From assembly GCA_900315435.1 (NCBI GenBank), contig OMYY01000001.1:90989-154988 (forward strand): DNA of 64,000 nt. The letters run 5' to 3'. Positions 19,601 through 27,612 of the stretch are shown here, piece by piece (position 1 is the stretch's first letter; each line of letters opens with the position of its first letter). Under the pieces are notes generated by a model, which worked only from the letters and a program-made list of their open reading frames with translations, ran no database searches and was not told the origin of the DNA. The DNA comes from an uncultured Spirochaetaceae bacterium. Its GTDB lineage: Bacteria; Spirochaetota; Spirochaetia; Sphaerochaetales; Sphaerochaetaceae. Both the position numbers and the translations under genes were made by a program.

Positions 19601-21413
19601 AGTCACCTACCTCGATGTCACCCTCGAATTCCAAGCGATAGTCCTGCACGCCGATGGTGATCGAGTCGACAGCAATCAACGTGTCCTTGAAGGAGCCGCG
19701 ACCAGTTGAACCGGCACGGAAGCGGAACTGGCCGAACTTCAAATCGGCCAGCGAGAGGTCATATTGGACCTGGCCCTTCTCCCCCGAGCCGCCATGCAGG
19801 TAGAAGTTGCCACGGGCGGTGGTGTCATCGTCATAATAGGGAGTCAAGAGCGGCAGGTATCTCTGCCAAGTCTGGTCAAATGCAATCAAGGGAAGCCCGT
19901 TCAGCGCGGCATTGACCGTAACCAGCGGTTTTCCGGTCTCAATCCGCTCGAGCAAAGCGTCCAGGTGGAACTCATTCCCGCTATTCAAGGCGAACTGCAT
20001 CGTCCCCTGTTTGCGGTCAAAGTCCCAGTGAAGCCCTATCGTGCCGTCAAATGCCTGACCGAACAGGTTCGTGCTTGCCTCGGAAAGCACGCCGGTAGCG
20101 GCATATTCGCCACCAGCGAGTCTGCCGCGCATGCTGACATGGGTGTCGACGGTATTGCTCCCCATCGTAAGGTGCAGGTTCCCTTCGACGTCCTGTTCGG
20201 TCACCGCATAGCCGCTTCCACTGGCGTTCGCCAGCACATCGGAAAGCTCGGCGGACACATTCTTACGGGTGAAGGACGTGTGTGGCGCGCCCAGCGTCAC
20301 CTCGACGTCGGTAGTCTGGGTATTGACGCTTCCCTCCGCTCTCAGGCCGGTCATCTCCAACGTTCCTTCCCCTGCATCGATGCGGATGGTGGCCTCATCG
20401 TTGATGGCAAAGGCAGCATGGTAGAGCACTCCGTCATGGGAGATGGCGAGGGTGCTGGTGGGCAGTTTGGTCGATGCTATCGGACTGGAGAATTCCAGCT
20501 GGCTCAACGAGAGTTCTCCCGTCTCGAAGTCGGGAATCTCGATTTCCGTCAGCAAATTGCTCTCCAATTGCCCGAACTGGAAAGTACCGGAAAGCAAGGG
20601 ACTTTGCAACTCGTACTGGGGGGTGCGGACCGACAGGTCACGCAATGACAAGGAAATGGGCAGTTTTCCGGAAGCAATCCTGCTCTCCGCGCGTAGTTCG
20701 GCAAACGAAAAGGCGACATTCCCCTTTTTCCCCGACACGGAGGGAAACCGGGTGTAGAGGAAGCCGGAGTTCTCGAAATAAAACTGTCCATTATTGCCGC
20801 GCAAGGAGAAGCCGGGTGAGGAGACGGAGGTTTCCGGAAGCGCCAGCCGCACCGACCCGAAACGGCCGCCCTTGCGGATGAGGAAATCCAGGCTGCCGTC
20901 CGCCACGTCGACGGAAAGATCTCCCTGCACCAACCGCAGGTCGACCTGTTCGGCGCTGACACGCCAGCCGAGGCTCTTGAGCACCGGGGGCAGGTTGCTT
21001 GAGGATTCCTGTTTTTCCGATGTGTCCGATGGGTGGAACTTCTCGGGGATACGGACCGTCCCGTGGGGATGGGTGACGGTAATCGTAGGGGTTCCTACCC
21101 CGCTGGCAAGCTTGCCCATCAAGGAGAGAAACCCCTCCTGGAAGGTGATGGATTCAACCTCGATGTCCAAGAGCCCGTCATAGCTGATATCGACATTGTC
21201 GCTGTGGATCTGGAAGAAGAACTTGCGGCTGATATTGTGGAATACCACCTTGCCGTGGCTCCCCTGGGAAATGTCCGCAAAAGTCCGCTCGGAAAGGAGA
21301 TGGGCGGGGTTGATGATATGAAGATGCATGACCGCACACCAACTGAGCGCGACAAAGAAAGCCGTCACTATCGCCGCACTCACGATTTCCCGACGTGTGG
21401 TATGGTACTTCAT
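16689..21413 (-). CDS. tamB: TamB-like translocation and assembly module / AsmA-family inner-membrane protein
   Basis: Very long (1574 residues), with one N-terminal membrane segment (about residues 9-30) followed by a beta-rich periplasmic region. A C-terminal TamB/DUF490 domain includes KSTEEIMSILGGSILPG and a SVFIGKYLADDMFLQAML-like ending. TamB family proteins bridge inner and outer membrane and are linked to lipid transport and outer-membrane biogenesis. It is directly upstream of bamA, as in Treponema pallidum (TP0325-TP0326). I chose ATG 21413 because a promoter at 21422-21450 places transcription start at this codon. A TTG at 21422 would overlap the -10 element. Confidence 0.9.
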   Translation of the reverse strand: MKYHTTRREIVSAAIVTAFFVALSWCAVMHLHIINPAHLLSERTFADISQGSHGKVVFHNISRKFFFQIHSDNVDISYDGLLDIEVESITFQEGFLSLMGKLASGVGTPTITVTHPHGTVRIPEKFHPSDTSEKQESSSNLPPVLKSLGWRVSAEQVDLRLVQGDLSVDVADGSLDFLIRKGGRFGSVRLALPETSVSSPGFSLRGNNGQFYFENSGFLYTRFPSVSGKKGNVAFSFAELRAESRIASGKLPISLSLRDLSVRTPQYELQSPLLSGTFQFGQLESNLLTEIEIPDFETGELSLSQLEFSSPIASTKLPTSTLAISHDGVLYHAAFAINDEATIRIDAGEGTLEMTGLRAEGSVNTQTTDVEVTLGAPHTSFTRKNVSAELSDVLANASGSGYAVTEQDVEGNLHLTMGSNTVDTHVSMRGRLAGGEYAATGVLSEASTNLFGQAFDGTIGLHWDFDRKQGTMQFALNSGNEFHLDALLERIETGKPLVTVNAALNGLPLIAFDQTWQRYLPLLTPYYDDDTTARGNFYLHGGSGEKGQVQYDLSLADLKFGQFRFRAGSTGRGSFKDTLIAVDSITIGVQDYRLEFEGDIEVGDWVPNGNFLISNTESGNQLLRVNMLHVGPRRYQYTAVSNQFPDFQLSGSLESHEDVFSSVASLVVKEMRYPVSWQYTISSQRLEGGSGDMVKLVSDIKNPLSFQLSVNNLQFPDTKRLVHSIMSGDLHIAYTGQDDWSFQADNFSLSGIQLGNRTYTFQGNGSITPDRFEFTNLTAADGRTTFSGAIRYQGTPLLKNIRSGLSDPFTLAFHMGDGGVQGADIYVGNYEDRMETMVDIRNLGLGRFLPEGGDWTGNLRLIGSSGQQDAFRLAGTLDIVGGDSRLQGTVGFDGNLLTISHLNANVGLNRIDDASLSIDLHGGLAVLDGSFLSDFSLYSLQTRGSSALFHLAVHFAPFTKTVQDVLPEGRFSIEQIQTFLDSNDESEQLQSRLESHFLDNEISVDLGIRNLVFLGSPLDGFDDADFHFSHLNGRYTVSGSILNGYYDDNDKSIDLSINPVFGFGGHLVGNADVDQMALKFSDAYLDLRLVNRFFATPICRFQEGVLKGTLYVDGNLSDPNLFGQLSCDSLNIWAFYVPDYDIQVKNALFSVDNSELTTVRTKCFAVRHDTGETVEGQAQLNVQLDGLGLAGFNVTVWLPGKPIEFYCPVPEANVEVSGFMKGWFRLNKSAGTKPLASGEATVSDVLIGIGGMHRCPDWYTAANISVNFLMTNGTNNRIIYPNTDYPMLSFTLKEDERFRFRFDNPTKTANVDGTLVFRNGDIFYFQKDFYVSEGSMALRASPSGGVQPFLNLRARLREFDAGGNPVDIYLVLTDSTLDNLNPTFESVPAKSTEEIMSILGGSILPGTEEGGMSLYRVASVATMATDVAERLGWIQTSPMTNLSETIRSNLGLDVFSFRSQIMQNFLIDALPGSDSVTISPLARYLNNTSVFIGKYLADDMFLQAMLHLSAVNPRSTKPNDSPFLVNDLSLQFELSFEWENPLCTFTVFSQPNELSLIDFLDTIGLSVTKRIVLF

Positions 21414-21421
21414 TGCAAACA

Positions 21422-21450
21422 AGTATACCGCAAAGCCCGTCCTTTGCCAC
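21422..21450 (-). promoter_or_regulatory. tamB promoter, probably leaderless
   Basis: GTGGCA (21445-21450), a 17-base spacer and TATACT (21422-21427). Eight bases separate TATACT from ATG 21413, and no Shine-Dalgarno sequence is present. Confidence 0.55.
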
Positions 21451-21462
21451 TACGAGGAGCGG

Positions 21463-21491
21463 TTTACCTAATCTTTTTTTGGTTCTATACT
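21463..21491 (+). promoter_or_regulatory. tmk promoter, probably leaderless
   Basis: TTTACC (21463-21468), a 17-base spacer and TATACT (21486-21491). Six bases separate TATACT from ATG 21498, so transcription should begin at the start codon. No Shine-Dalgarno sequence exists in the preceding 20 bases. Confidence 0.6.
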
Positions 21492-21497
21492 CGCGCT

Positions 21498-22094
21498 ATG
21501 CAGGTTCTTGATGGTTTTGTTGTCTTGGAAGGTCTGGACGGTGCGGGTACCACGACCCAGCTCCAGAAACTGGATCGGTTCCTGAACGGGAAAGGAAAAG
21601 CGCACCTGGTGCAGGCGGAGCCGACCGATGGCCCGATCGGACGTTTGATCCGCGATGTCCTCCAGCATAAACATTCGGTCCAGCCGTGGACGCTGGCGAT
21701 GCTCTATGCTGCCGACCGCAACGAGCATGTGGCACGGATCGAGCAGGAAATCGCCGGCGGCAACATGGTCGTCTGCGACCGATATCTCTATTCCTCCCTC
21801 GCCTACCAGGGTGTCACCTGTCCGTGGGAGGATGTCTGGACCCTGAACCAGCACTATCCGCATCCCTCCACCATCCTCTACATTGACACTCCGGTCGAGG
21901 AATGCATGAAAAGGATCTCCCATCGCGGGGAACCTGTCGAGCTGTTCGAGCACCAGGAATTCCTGACCAAGGTCAGAGACGGATACGAGCGTGCCTTCTC
22001 CCACCTTCCGGCCGGGGTACGAATGGTCAGGCTTGACGGCGCAGCCGAACCCGAGGAGATATTCCGGAAGATTTGCCAAGTCCTTCTAGGCTGA
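21498..22094 (+). CDS. tmk: Thymidylate kinase with variant Walker A
   Basis: Phosphorylates dTMP to dTDP. The 198-residue protein has FVVLEGLDGAGTTTQ at residues 7-21, the DRx motif in CDRYLYSSLAYQG and a lid region near residue 150. In the P-loop the usual lysine (GxDGxGKTT) is threonine (T18). I recall GSGTTT-type loops in other bacterial TMP kinases, so it is likely still active. The gene is divergent from tamB with 84 bases between the two start codons. A good terminator follows. The ATG at 21498 has no ribosome-binding site but sits at the predicted transcription start. Confidence 0.93.
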   Translation: MQVLDGFVVLEGLDGAGTTTQLQKLDRFLNGKGKAHLVQAEPTDGPIGRLIRDVLQHKHSVQPWTLAMLYAADRNEHVARIEQEIAGGNMVVCDRYLYSSLAYQGVTCPWEDVWTLNQHYPHPSTILYIDTPVEECMKRISHRGEPVELFEHQEFLTKVRDGYERAFSHLPAGVRMVRLDGAAEPEEIFRKICQVLLG

Positions 22095-22128
22095 GCAATA
22101 TTTTGCAATACTTCTTTTCTGCACGAAC

Positions 22129-22169
22129 ACCCGGCATGGGTACAACGAAGCACGCCGGGTTGTTTGTTT
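22129..22169 (+). terminator. Intrinsic terminator of tmk
   Basis: Stem ACCCGGC (22129-22135) with GCCGGGT (22154-22160), an 18-base loop and a TGTTTGTTT tail, 34 bases after the tmk stop codon. The rest of 22170-22293 holds only a perfect hairpin (CCGCCAC/GTGGCGG, 22253-22270) 24 bases beyond the queA stop, without a U tract. Confidence 0.75.
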
Positions 22170-22293
22170 CCTGGTTCCATGGGCCCATTGTCCGTGCGTC
22201 TTCCTGAGGAGAACCGGCCTTTGTGGAGAATTGTGCATTTACGCACCACATACCGCCACTACTGTGGCGGCTGCGGAAAAGATGCAGAGATCA

Positions 22294-23334
22294 TCACTTG
22301 ATGAACATCGCGTCTCCATAACTGAAGAAATGGTACCTCTCGTCGATGGCGTGTTGGTAGGCGCGGAAGATGTGCTCCTTCGTGCTGAAGGCGGAAACCA
22401 GGGCAAGGAGTGTCGACTCCGGCGTATGGAAGTTGGTCAACAGCTGGTCGACCACATGGTAGGTGAAGCCAGGCTTGATGAACAGGTTGGTCCGGTTCCA
22501 TCCGACATCCACCCTTCCTGTCTCCGGGTTGTAGGCAGACTCCAAGGTGCGGACGCTGGTCGTGCCGGTCGCCACCACCTTTCTTCCCTCGGCCTTCGCC
22601 TGGGCGATCAGGTCGCTGGTCTGCTGGCTCACTTCGTACCGTTCCCAATGCATCTTATGGTCCTCAAGGTTCTCGGTGCGGACCGGCAGGAAGGTGCCGG
22701 GACCGACGTGCAGGGTCACTTCAGTGATCGTGCAACCTTTGGCTTTGACCCGGGCAAGGATCTCGTCGGTGAAATGCAGGCCTGCGGTCGGAGCGGCTAC
22801 GGAGCCCTCCTCCTTTGCGTAGACGGTCTGATACCGTTTCTCATCAGAAAAGTCGTCCTCACGCTTGATATACGGAGGAAGAGGTACGTGTCCCAGTTTT
22901 TCGAAGAAGGATTCATCCAGCGGTTCGTCGAAGCACAGCGTACGGGTGTCGTCCGGGTTTTCCTCGGAAATCACCGCGTGGTAGCATGCCGAACCATCGG
23001 CGCTCTTGAACTGATAGTGCTTGCCCTTGCGCTGTTTCTTCAACTTGGTCGCCATCACCTTCCAGGTATGGTCGATATGCTCTTCCAGAAAAAGGAACTC
23101 CACAGTTCCGCCAGTCTCGCTTTCTCCATACACACGCGCCTTGCGCACCTTGGAGTTGTTGACGACAAGCAAGCTTCCCGGCTCGATAAAATCGGGAAAG
23201 TCCTCCATCATGGCGTCCTCATAGGCGCCCGTCTTCCGGTCCATGACCAGCAATCTGTCCTCGCCGCGCTGACGGGCGGGGGTCTGGGCGATCAGCTCAG
23301 GGGGAAGGTCAAAATAAAAGTCCTTGGTCAGCAT
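22294..23334 (-). CDS. queA: S-adenosylmethionine:tRNA ribosyltransferase-isomerase
   Basis: Transfers and isomerises the ribosyl group of AdoMet onto preQ1-modified tRNA to form epoxyqueuosine at the wobble base. The 346 residues match the family: FYFDLPPELIAQTPARQRGEDRLLV at the start, EPGSLLVVNNSKVRKARV, the APTAGLHFT motif, HVGPGTFLPVR and LLTNFHTPESTLLALVSAF. The start overlaps the end of ruvB by 26 bases. The ruv-queA linkage is widespread in bacteria. No other queuosine genes are in the window. Confidence 0.97.
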   Translation of the reverse strand: MLTKDFYFDLPPELIAQTPARQRGEDRLLVMDRKTGAYEDAMMEDFPDFIEPGSLLVVNNSKVRKARVYGESETGGTVEFLFLEEHIDHTWKVMATKLKKQRKGKHYQFKSADGSACYHAVISEENPDDTRTLCFDEPLDESFFEKLGHVPLPPYIKREDDFSDEKRYQTVYAKEEGSVAAPTAGLHFTDEILARVKAKGCTITEVTLHVGPGTFLPVRTENLEDHKMHWERYEVSQQTSDLIAQAKAEGRKVVATGTTSVRTLESAYNPETGRVDVGWNRTNLFIKPGFTYHVVDQLLTNFHTPESTLLALVSAFSTKEHIFRAYQHAIDERYHFFSYGDAMFIK

Positions 23335-24511
23335 TTGAAACGGCCCCTCCAGCGGGTCGATGAGTATCCTTCATTCCAAAAAGGGCGTAGGCCTTCGAGG
23401 TGACAACCCGTCCCTGCGGGGTTCTCTGCAGGTAGCCTTTCTGGATCAGATAGGGTTCGTAGTAGTCGGAAAGCGAACTAGGTTCCTCTCCCAGCGCGAC
23501 GGCAAGCGTATCCAGACCGACCGGACCGCCTTCGTAATAGTTGATGATCGTCCTCAGGACATTCAGGTCCTGGGCGTTCAGGCCGTTGTGGTCGATGCCC
23601 ATGCGTTCCAGTCCCTGGCGGACAATGTCGACGGTGACCACCCCATCCCCGAGGACCGAGGCGAAATCGCGTAGCCTGCGCAGCAGCCTGTTGGCGATTC
23701 TCGGCGTCCCCCTGCTGCAGTGGGCGAGCATGGTCAGCGCCTCGGGAACAATCGTCACGTCCAGCAGCTTGGCGCTGCGGCGGATGATGTCGGTCAGTTC
23801 CTGGTCGTTGTAGTAGTCCAGATGGAGCTGGATGCCGAAGCGGTTGGAAAGCGGGCGGGAGACTCCGCCAGCCTTGGTGGTCGCCCCGATCAGGGTGAAT
23901 TTCGGGATGGGGATGCGCATTGTCCTCGCCGCGGGTCCTTGCCCGATCATCCAGTCGATCTCGAAATCCTCCATGGCGATGTAGAGCATCTCCTCCAGCG
24001 CTGGTTTGAGGCGGTGGATCTCGTCGATGAAGAAAACCGAGTTCTCCGTGATATTGGTGAGCACGCCGGCAAGGTCCTTTGGCTTGTCCAAGGCGGGGGC
24101 GTTGGTCATCTTGATCTCGGCTCCCATCTCGTTGGCGATGATCGAGGCGAGCGTCGTCTTCCCCAGGCCTGGAGGGCCAATCAGAAACGTATGGTCCAGT
24201 GGTTCACCACGCATTTTCGCGGCCTTGATGAAGATGGAGAGGTTCTCCTTCAGAGCGCTCTGCCCTTGGAAATCCTTCAGGTATTTGGGCCGAAGGATGT
24301 TTTCCTGCTCCTCTTCCTCATTCTGGGCGAGTTTTCCGGAAAGAAGACCGGGATCGGTCGGAGGCATTCCCCCGAAGGCATCTTCCTGATTGTCGGACGA
24401 AAGGCCGGAAAGCTCATGTTCCACCTGGTCGATGTCGTCAAACGGATTGTCCATCGTCTGCGAGATGCCGCTCTTCTTGCTGTATCCTCGTTTTCCGTAT
24501 GTTGTTGCCAT
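23309..24511 (-). CDS. ruvB: Holliday junction branch migration helicase RuvB
   Basis: Hexameric AAA+ motor that drives branch migration with RuvA. The 400-residue product is longer than the usual 335 because of an acidic N-terminal extension of about 65-70 residues ahead of RPKYLKDFQGQ. It contains Walker A GPPGLGKTT, Walker B FIDEIHR, sensor region IGATTKAGGVSRPLSNRFG and the C-terminal winged helix (PQGRVVTSKAY). A start at the internal ATG of MDNPFDDIDQVE is possible and would shorten the extension. It follows ruvA by 6 bases and overlaps queA. Confidence 0.96.
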   Translation of the reverse strand: MATTYGKRGYSKKSGISQTMDNPFDDIDQVEHELSGLSSDNQEDAFGGMPPTDPGLLSGKLAQNEEEEQENILRPKYLKDFQGQSALKENLSIFIKAAKMRGEPLDHTFLIGPPGLGKTTLASIIANEMGAEIKMTNAPALDKPKDLAGVLTNITENSVFFIDEIHRLKPALEEMLYIAMEDFEIDWMIGQGPAARTMRIPIPKFTLIGATTKAGGVSRPLSNRFGIQLHLDYYNDQELTDIIRRSAKLLDVTIVPEALTMLAHCSRGTPRIANRLLRRLRDFASVLGDGVVTVDIVRQGLERMGIDHNGLNAQDLNVLRTIINYYEGGPVGLDTLAVALGEEPSSLSDYYEPYLIQKGYLQRTPQGRVVTSKAYALFGMKDTHRPAGGAVSNADQGLLF

Positions 24512-24517
24512 GTTCCA

Positions 24518-25141
24518 TCACCCCAGATATTTCAACGCAAGGCGGAAGACCAACTGCTCCTGCTCGTTCATCGTCAGGGTCTCCAGCTTTTCCTTCGCTT
24601 CATTCTCTACGTGGCTGACAGCCTCGTCGGCACTCCGCCTGTCATACCCCATGGCGGCAAGGCTTTCCGCGACGGCGACAAAGCGCTTGCTCTTCTGGGA
24701 ACGGGACGCGCGTTCCTCTTCCTCGTCAATGACCAGCTTGCCACGCAACTGCAGGATCATCTTCTGTGCGGTCTTGCTGCCTACGCCGGGAACGGTGGAG
24801 AGCAATTTGACGTTGCCTTCGTCCAAGGCGCGGGCAAGGTTGTCGACGGTGATGCCACTGAGAATCTTCAATGCCTGCCGGGGACCGATGCCGTTGACGT
24901 TCTGCAACTGGTTGAAGGCTTCCCGCTCCAGTTCGTCGGAGAAGCCGTAGAGCAGCATGCTGTCCTCGTGGTGGCTCAGGACGGTCAGCAGCCTGACGTT
25001 CCGCTTTTCCTCTCCCCTCAGGGCTGCAATATGTCCTTCGGTCTGCCCGCTGACAATCATCGAGTACTCGACATACCCGGCACGGAGGACCACTACGCCC
25101 TCCTTGACCGATACCACATCACCGATTACCGCATTGATCAT
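24518..25141 (-). CDS. ruvA: Holliday junction branch migration protein RuvA
   Basis: Tetrameric Holliday-junction-binding partner of RuvB. At 207 residues it has the family length, with the N-terminal OB fold (INAVIGDVVSVKEGVVVL), two helix-hairpin-helix motifs (LQNVNGIGPRQALKIL and LSTVPGVGSKTAQKMILQL) and the C-terminal RuvB-binding domain (FVAVAESLAAMGYDRRSADEAV). The start overlaps the ruvC stop as ATGA, and ruvB starts 6 bases after its stop. Confidence 0.96.
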   Translation of the reverse strand: MINAVIGDVVSVKEGVVVLRAGYVEYSMIVSGQTEGHIAALRGEEKRNVRLLTVLSHHEDSMLLYGFSDELEREAFNQLQNVNGIGPRQALKILSGITVDNLARALDEGNVKLLSTVPGVGSKTAQKMILQLRGKLVIDEEEERASRSQKSKRFVAVAESLAAMGYDRRSADEAVSHVENEAKEKLETLTMNEQEQLVFRLALKYLG

Positions 25142-25653
25142 ACATGCATCCTTTGGCCAGCAATATTAAAGGTAGCCAGCGTGAGCCCCACTGCCAAGGC
25201 GTCAGCCGCATGGTCCGGTTTCGGAATCTCCTTCAGGCCAAGCAGAAGCCGGACCATCTGCTGTACCTGGTTCTTGTCCGCCCTTCCCGTCCCGGTGACG
25301 GTCGATTTGATCGTCATGGGGGAAAAGAGCCTGACGGGAACTTGCTGCATCGCCAGCTGGTGGCTGATGGCGCCAATGACCTTGGCTACCAGTATGGCGG
25401 ATTGGCTGTTGGTGATATTCTTGTCCGCTTTAGAGCGGGTGAAGTAAATATCCTCGATACCACAATACTGGGTATGGTAATGATCCGCAACCTGTCCAAT
25501 CGCGGTCGCAATCGTATGGATGCGCATCTGCTCCGTCATGTCAGGACTGGTCGTGATGACACTATAAGAAACAGGCCGGTGGCGCAGTCCGTTTGTATCG
25601 ACTACGCCCCAGCCTGTATTCGCGAGTCCTGGATCGATTCCAAGAATCAGCAT
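25138..25653 (-). CDS. ruvC: Crossover junction endodeoxyribonuclease RuvC
   Basis: Resolves Holliday junctions by symmetric cleavage. The 171-residue protein has the RNase H-like acidic residues where expected: D7 in LILGIDPGLANTGWGVVD, the glutamate in CGIEDIYF and the C-terminal aspartates in PDHAADALAVGL. It lies between yebC and ruvA with a 3-base gap and a 4-base overlap respectively, so yebC-ruvC-ruvA-ruvB-queA is one transcription unit, an order seen in many bacteria. Confidence 0.96.
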   Translation of the reverse strand: MLILGIDPGLANTGWGVVDTNGLRHRPVSYSVITTSPDMTEQMRIHTIATAIGQVADHYHTQYCGIEDIYFTRSKADKNITNSQSAILVAKVIGAISHQLAMQQVPVRLFSPMTIKSTVTGTGRADKNQVQQMVRLLLGLKEIPKPDHAADALAVGLTLATFNIAGQRMHV

Positions 25654-25656
25654 CTC

Positions 25657-26400
25657 TCAGTCTTCAGGGTCCTCGTAATCATCCGGCAAATCCAGGTTCG
25701 TGTAGACGTTCTGGACGTCATCCAGATCTTCGAGCCGGTCAACGATCTTCATGACCTTCTGGGCATGCTCCTTGTCCAGTGCAACACGGTTGTCGGAAAC
25801 CATTTCGATGGAACCGCTCTCCTGGGTGAAGCCGGCCTTTTCCATGGCATCGAGCACCTGCTGGAAGTTGCTCGGGCTGGTGGTGACCTCGATCACGCCG
25901 TCGTTGGTGACGACATCGTCGGCACCGGCCTCCAAGGCCGCTTCCATGATCTGGTCCTCGGTGTATTTGGTGGAGTCGTAGTCGATGATGCCTTTGGTGG
26001 TGAACATGTAGGAGACGCTGCCGGTCGCTCCAAGGGAGCCGCCATTCTTGGTCAAGGTGGAGCGGACATCGCTCGCAGTGCGGTTCTTGTTATCGGTAAG
26101 GCACTGGATGATGATGGCGACCCCGCCAGGAGCGTAGCCTTCATACTGCAACTCCTCGAACACGGTGTTGCCAAGCTCGCCGGAACCCTTCTTGATGGCT
26201 CTCTCGATGTTGTCCTTCGGCATGTTCTCAAGACGGGCCTTCAGGATAGCGGTGCGCAGGGCTGCATTGCTTTCAGGATCGCTTCCGTTCTTCGCAGCAA
26301 CGGAAATCTCTTTAATCAGCTTAGTGAATTTCTGACCGCGCTTCGCGTCAGCAATTCCTTTCTTGTGTTTGATGGTAGACCACTTGCTATGGCCGGACAT
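25657..26400 (-). CDS. yebC: YebC/TACO1-family protein (transcriptional regulator or translation factor)
   Basis: The 247-residue protein has the diagnostic N-terminus MSGHSKWSTIKHKKG followed by DAKRGQKFTKLIKEI and NIERAIKKGSGE. Family members have been described both as DNA-binding regulators, including of ruvABC, and as factors easing ribosome stalling at proline stretches. The sequence does not decide between them. It heads the ruv operon. GAGGT precedes the ATG and a promoter is visible at 26439-26468. Confidence 0.95.
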   Translation of the reverse strand: MSGHSKWSTIKHKKGIADAKRGQKFTKLIKEISVAAKNGSDPESNAALRTAILKARLENMPKDNIERAIKKGSGELGNTVFEELQYEGYAPGGVAIIIQCLTDNKNRTASDVRSTLTKNGGSLGATGSVSYMFTTKGIIDYDSTKYTEDQIMEAALEAGADDVVTNDGVIEVTTSPSNFQQVLDAMEKAGFTQESGSIEMVSDNRVALDKEHAQKVMKIVDRLEDLDDVQNVYTNLDLPDDYEDPED

Positions 26401-26438
26401 GTAGAGACCTCTTTCGAAAAAAGAATTTTAACTTGGTT

Positions 26439-26468
26439 ACTGTACTATACGAGCAGACAGATGGTCAA
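26439..26468 (-). promoter_or_regulatory. Candidate promoter of the yebC-ruvCAB-queA operon
   Basis: TTGACC (26463-26468), an 18-base spacer and TACAGT (26439-26444). Transcription would start near 26432, giving a leader of about 30 bases with a GAGGT ribosome-binding site. It lies in the gap after hemW. Confidence 0.45.
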
Positions 26469-26474
26469 GGATGC

Positions 26475-27611
26475 CTACAAGGCCTCCGCCAGACAAAGGA
26501 GCACCCGGTCGAGCACCATCATCCCCTTCTCCGTCAGCGCGAAACGGCGTGGGTCGTCGACGAGGAGTCCCCTGCCGATCTTGCCTACCTGTTTGGCGAA
26601 CAGATTGTCGAAAGAGCAGCCAAATCGGGACAGGAAGCGCGCTTTGTCGATTCCCCATTTCGTCCGCAGGCCGGTAAGCAGATACTCTTCACACTCTTCC
26701 TGGCGGGTCAGATGCTCGCTGGTGTATCCGCTTCCCACTGGCCCTTCGGCATATTGGCGCAGATCTTGACTGTTCTCCGTTGCATCCATTCCTCCATCGA
26801 TCCTGGGTTCCCGTCCAGCCGCATGGCTTCCGAGTCCCACATAGGGGTCAAGGTGCCAGTAGTGCAGGTTGTGGATGCAGTACGCTCCGTCCTTGGCGAA
26901 ATTGCTCACCTCGTAGTGCTCGTAGCGGTTCTTCTCCAGGTATTCCCACAGCGTGTACAGACAGTCCGCCTGCTCGTCCTCGCCCGGCATCCGGATCTGT
27001 CCTTTTCTCACCCTGCGCTCCAGGGCGGTACCCGGCTCAAGGGCCAGGCAGTAAAGGGAAAGATGGTCGGGGTTGCTCAGTGAGAGCAGCCGGCCGACAT
27101 CTTCCACAGAGTCGGCAATGGTTTGGCCGGGGACACAGGCAATCAGGTCGAAATTGACGGCAATGTGGTACTTCTTCTGGAAATACCCGAGGCGTGCGAC
27201 TCCCTCAAGGGTCTGGTTCCGGGTACTGGCCCTTCCGAGGGTCCGCAAGGTCTTCTCGTCCAGGCTCTGCACTCCCATGCTGACCCTGCTTACCAACCCA
27301 TCGCCGAACAGCGGCTCGTATGCGTCGGTCAGGGACTCGGGATTCATCTCTATCGTCGTCTCCCTGCTTTCGCCTGCATCTTCGAGCATCGAGACGAGCG
27401 CCTCCGGAGGAAGGGAGCACGGATTGCCACCCCCGAGGAAGATTGTGTCGAAACTGCCGTACTTCGCCCTTGCATGCCGGATTTCCTTCCGCATCCGCTC
27501 CACATATGCCGGCCATAGTCCCTTCCAGTGGGTCTTCGGCTCGCTGTAGAAGGCACAATAGGCGCAGCTTGCGGTGCAGAAAGGAAGATGCAGGTAGAGG
27601 GACGGAACCAT
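26475..27611 (-). CDS. hemW: Radical SAM heme chaperone HemW-like protein
   Basis: Radical SAM protein of the coproporphyrinogen oxidase-like family, now seen as a heme-trafficking chaperone (HemW). The 378-residue product opens SLYLHLPFCTASCAYCAFYS, with the CxxxCxxC cluster motif plus the HemW-type aromatic context, followed by FDTIFLGGGNPCSLP in place of the usual GGGTPS. IEMNPESLT, SMGVQSLDEKTLRTLGR and the C-terminal winged-helix-like region fit. It starts 2 bases before the lepB stop end, so the two genes are co-transcribed. No heme synthesis genes are in the window. Confidence 0.88.
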   Translation of the reverse strand: MVPSLYLHLPFCTASCAYCAFYSEPKTHWKGLWPAYVERMRKEIRHARAKYGSFDTIFLGGGNPCSLPPEALVSMLEDAGESRETTIEMNPESLTDAYEPLFGDGLVSRVSMGVQSLDEKTLRTLGRASTRNQTLEGVARLGYFQKKYHIAVNFDLIACVPGQTIADSVEDVGRLLSLSNPDHLSLYCLALEPGTALERRVRKGQIRMPGEDEQADCLYTLWEYLEKNRYEHYEVSNFAKDGAYCIHNLHYWHLDPYVGLGSHAAGREPRIDGGMDATENSQDLRQYAEGPVGSGYTSEHLTRQEECEEYLLTGLRTKWGIDKARFLSRFGCSFDNLFAKQVGKIGRGLLVDDPRRFALTEKGMMVLDRVLLCLAEAL

Positions 27612-27612
27612 C

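Noticed and set aside
22253..22270. Perfect hairpin after queA as a terminator
   Set aside because: It has no U tract on either strand. I report it only as a hairpin.
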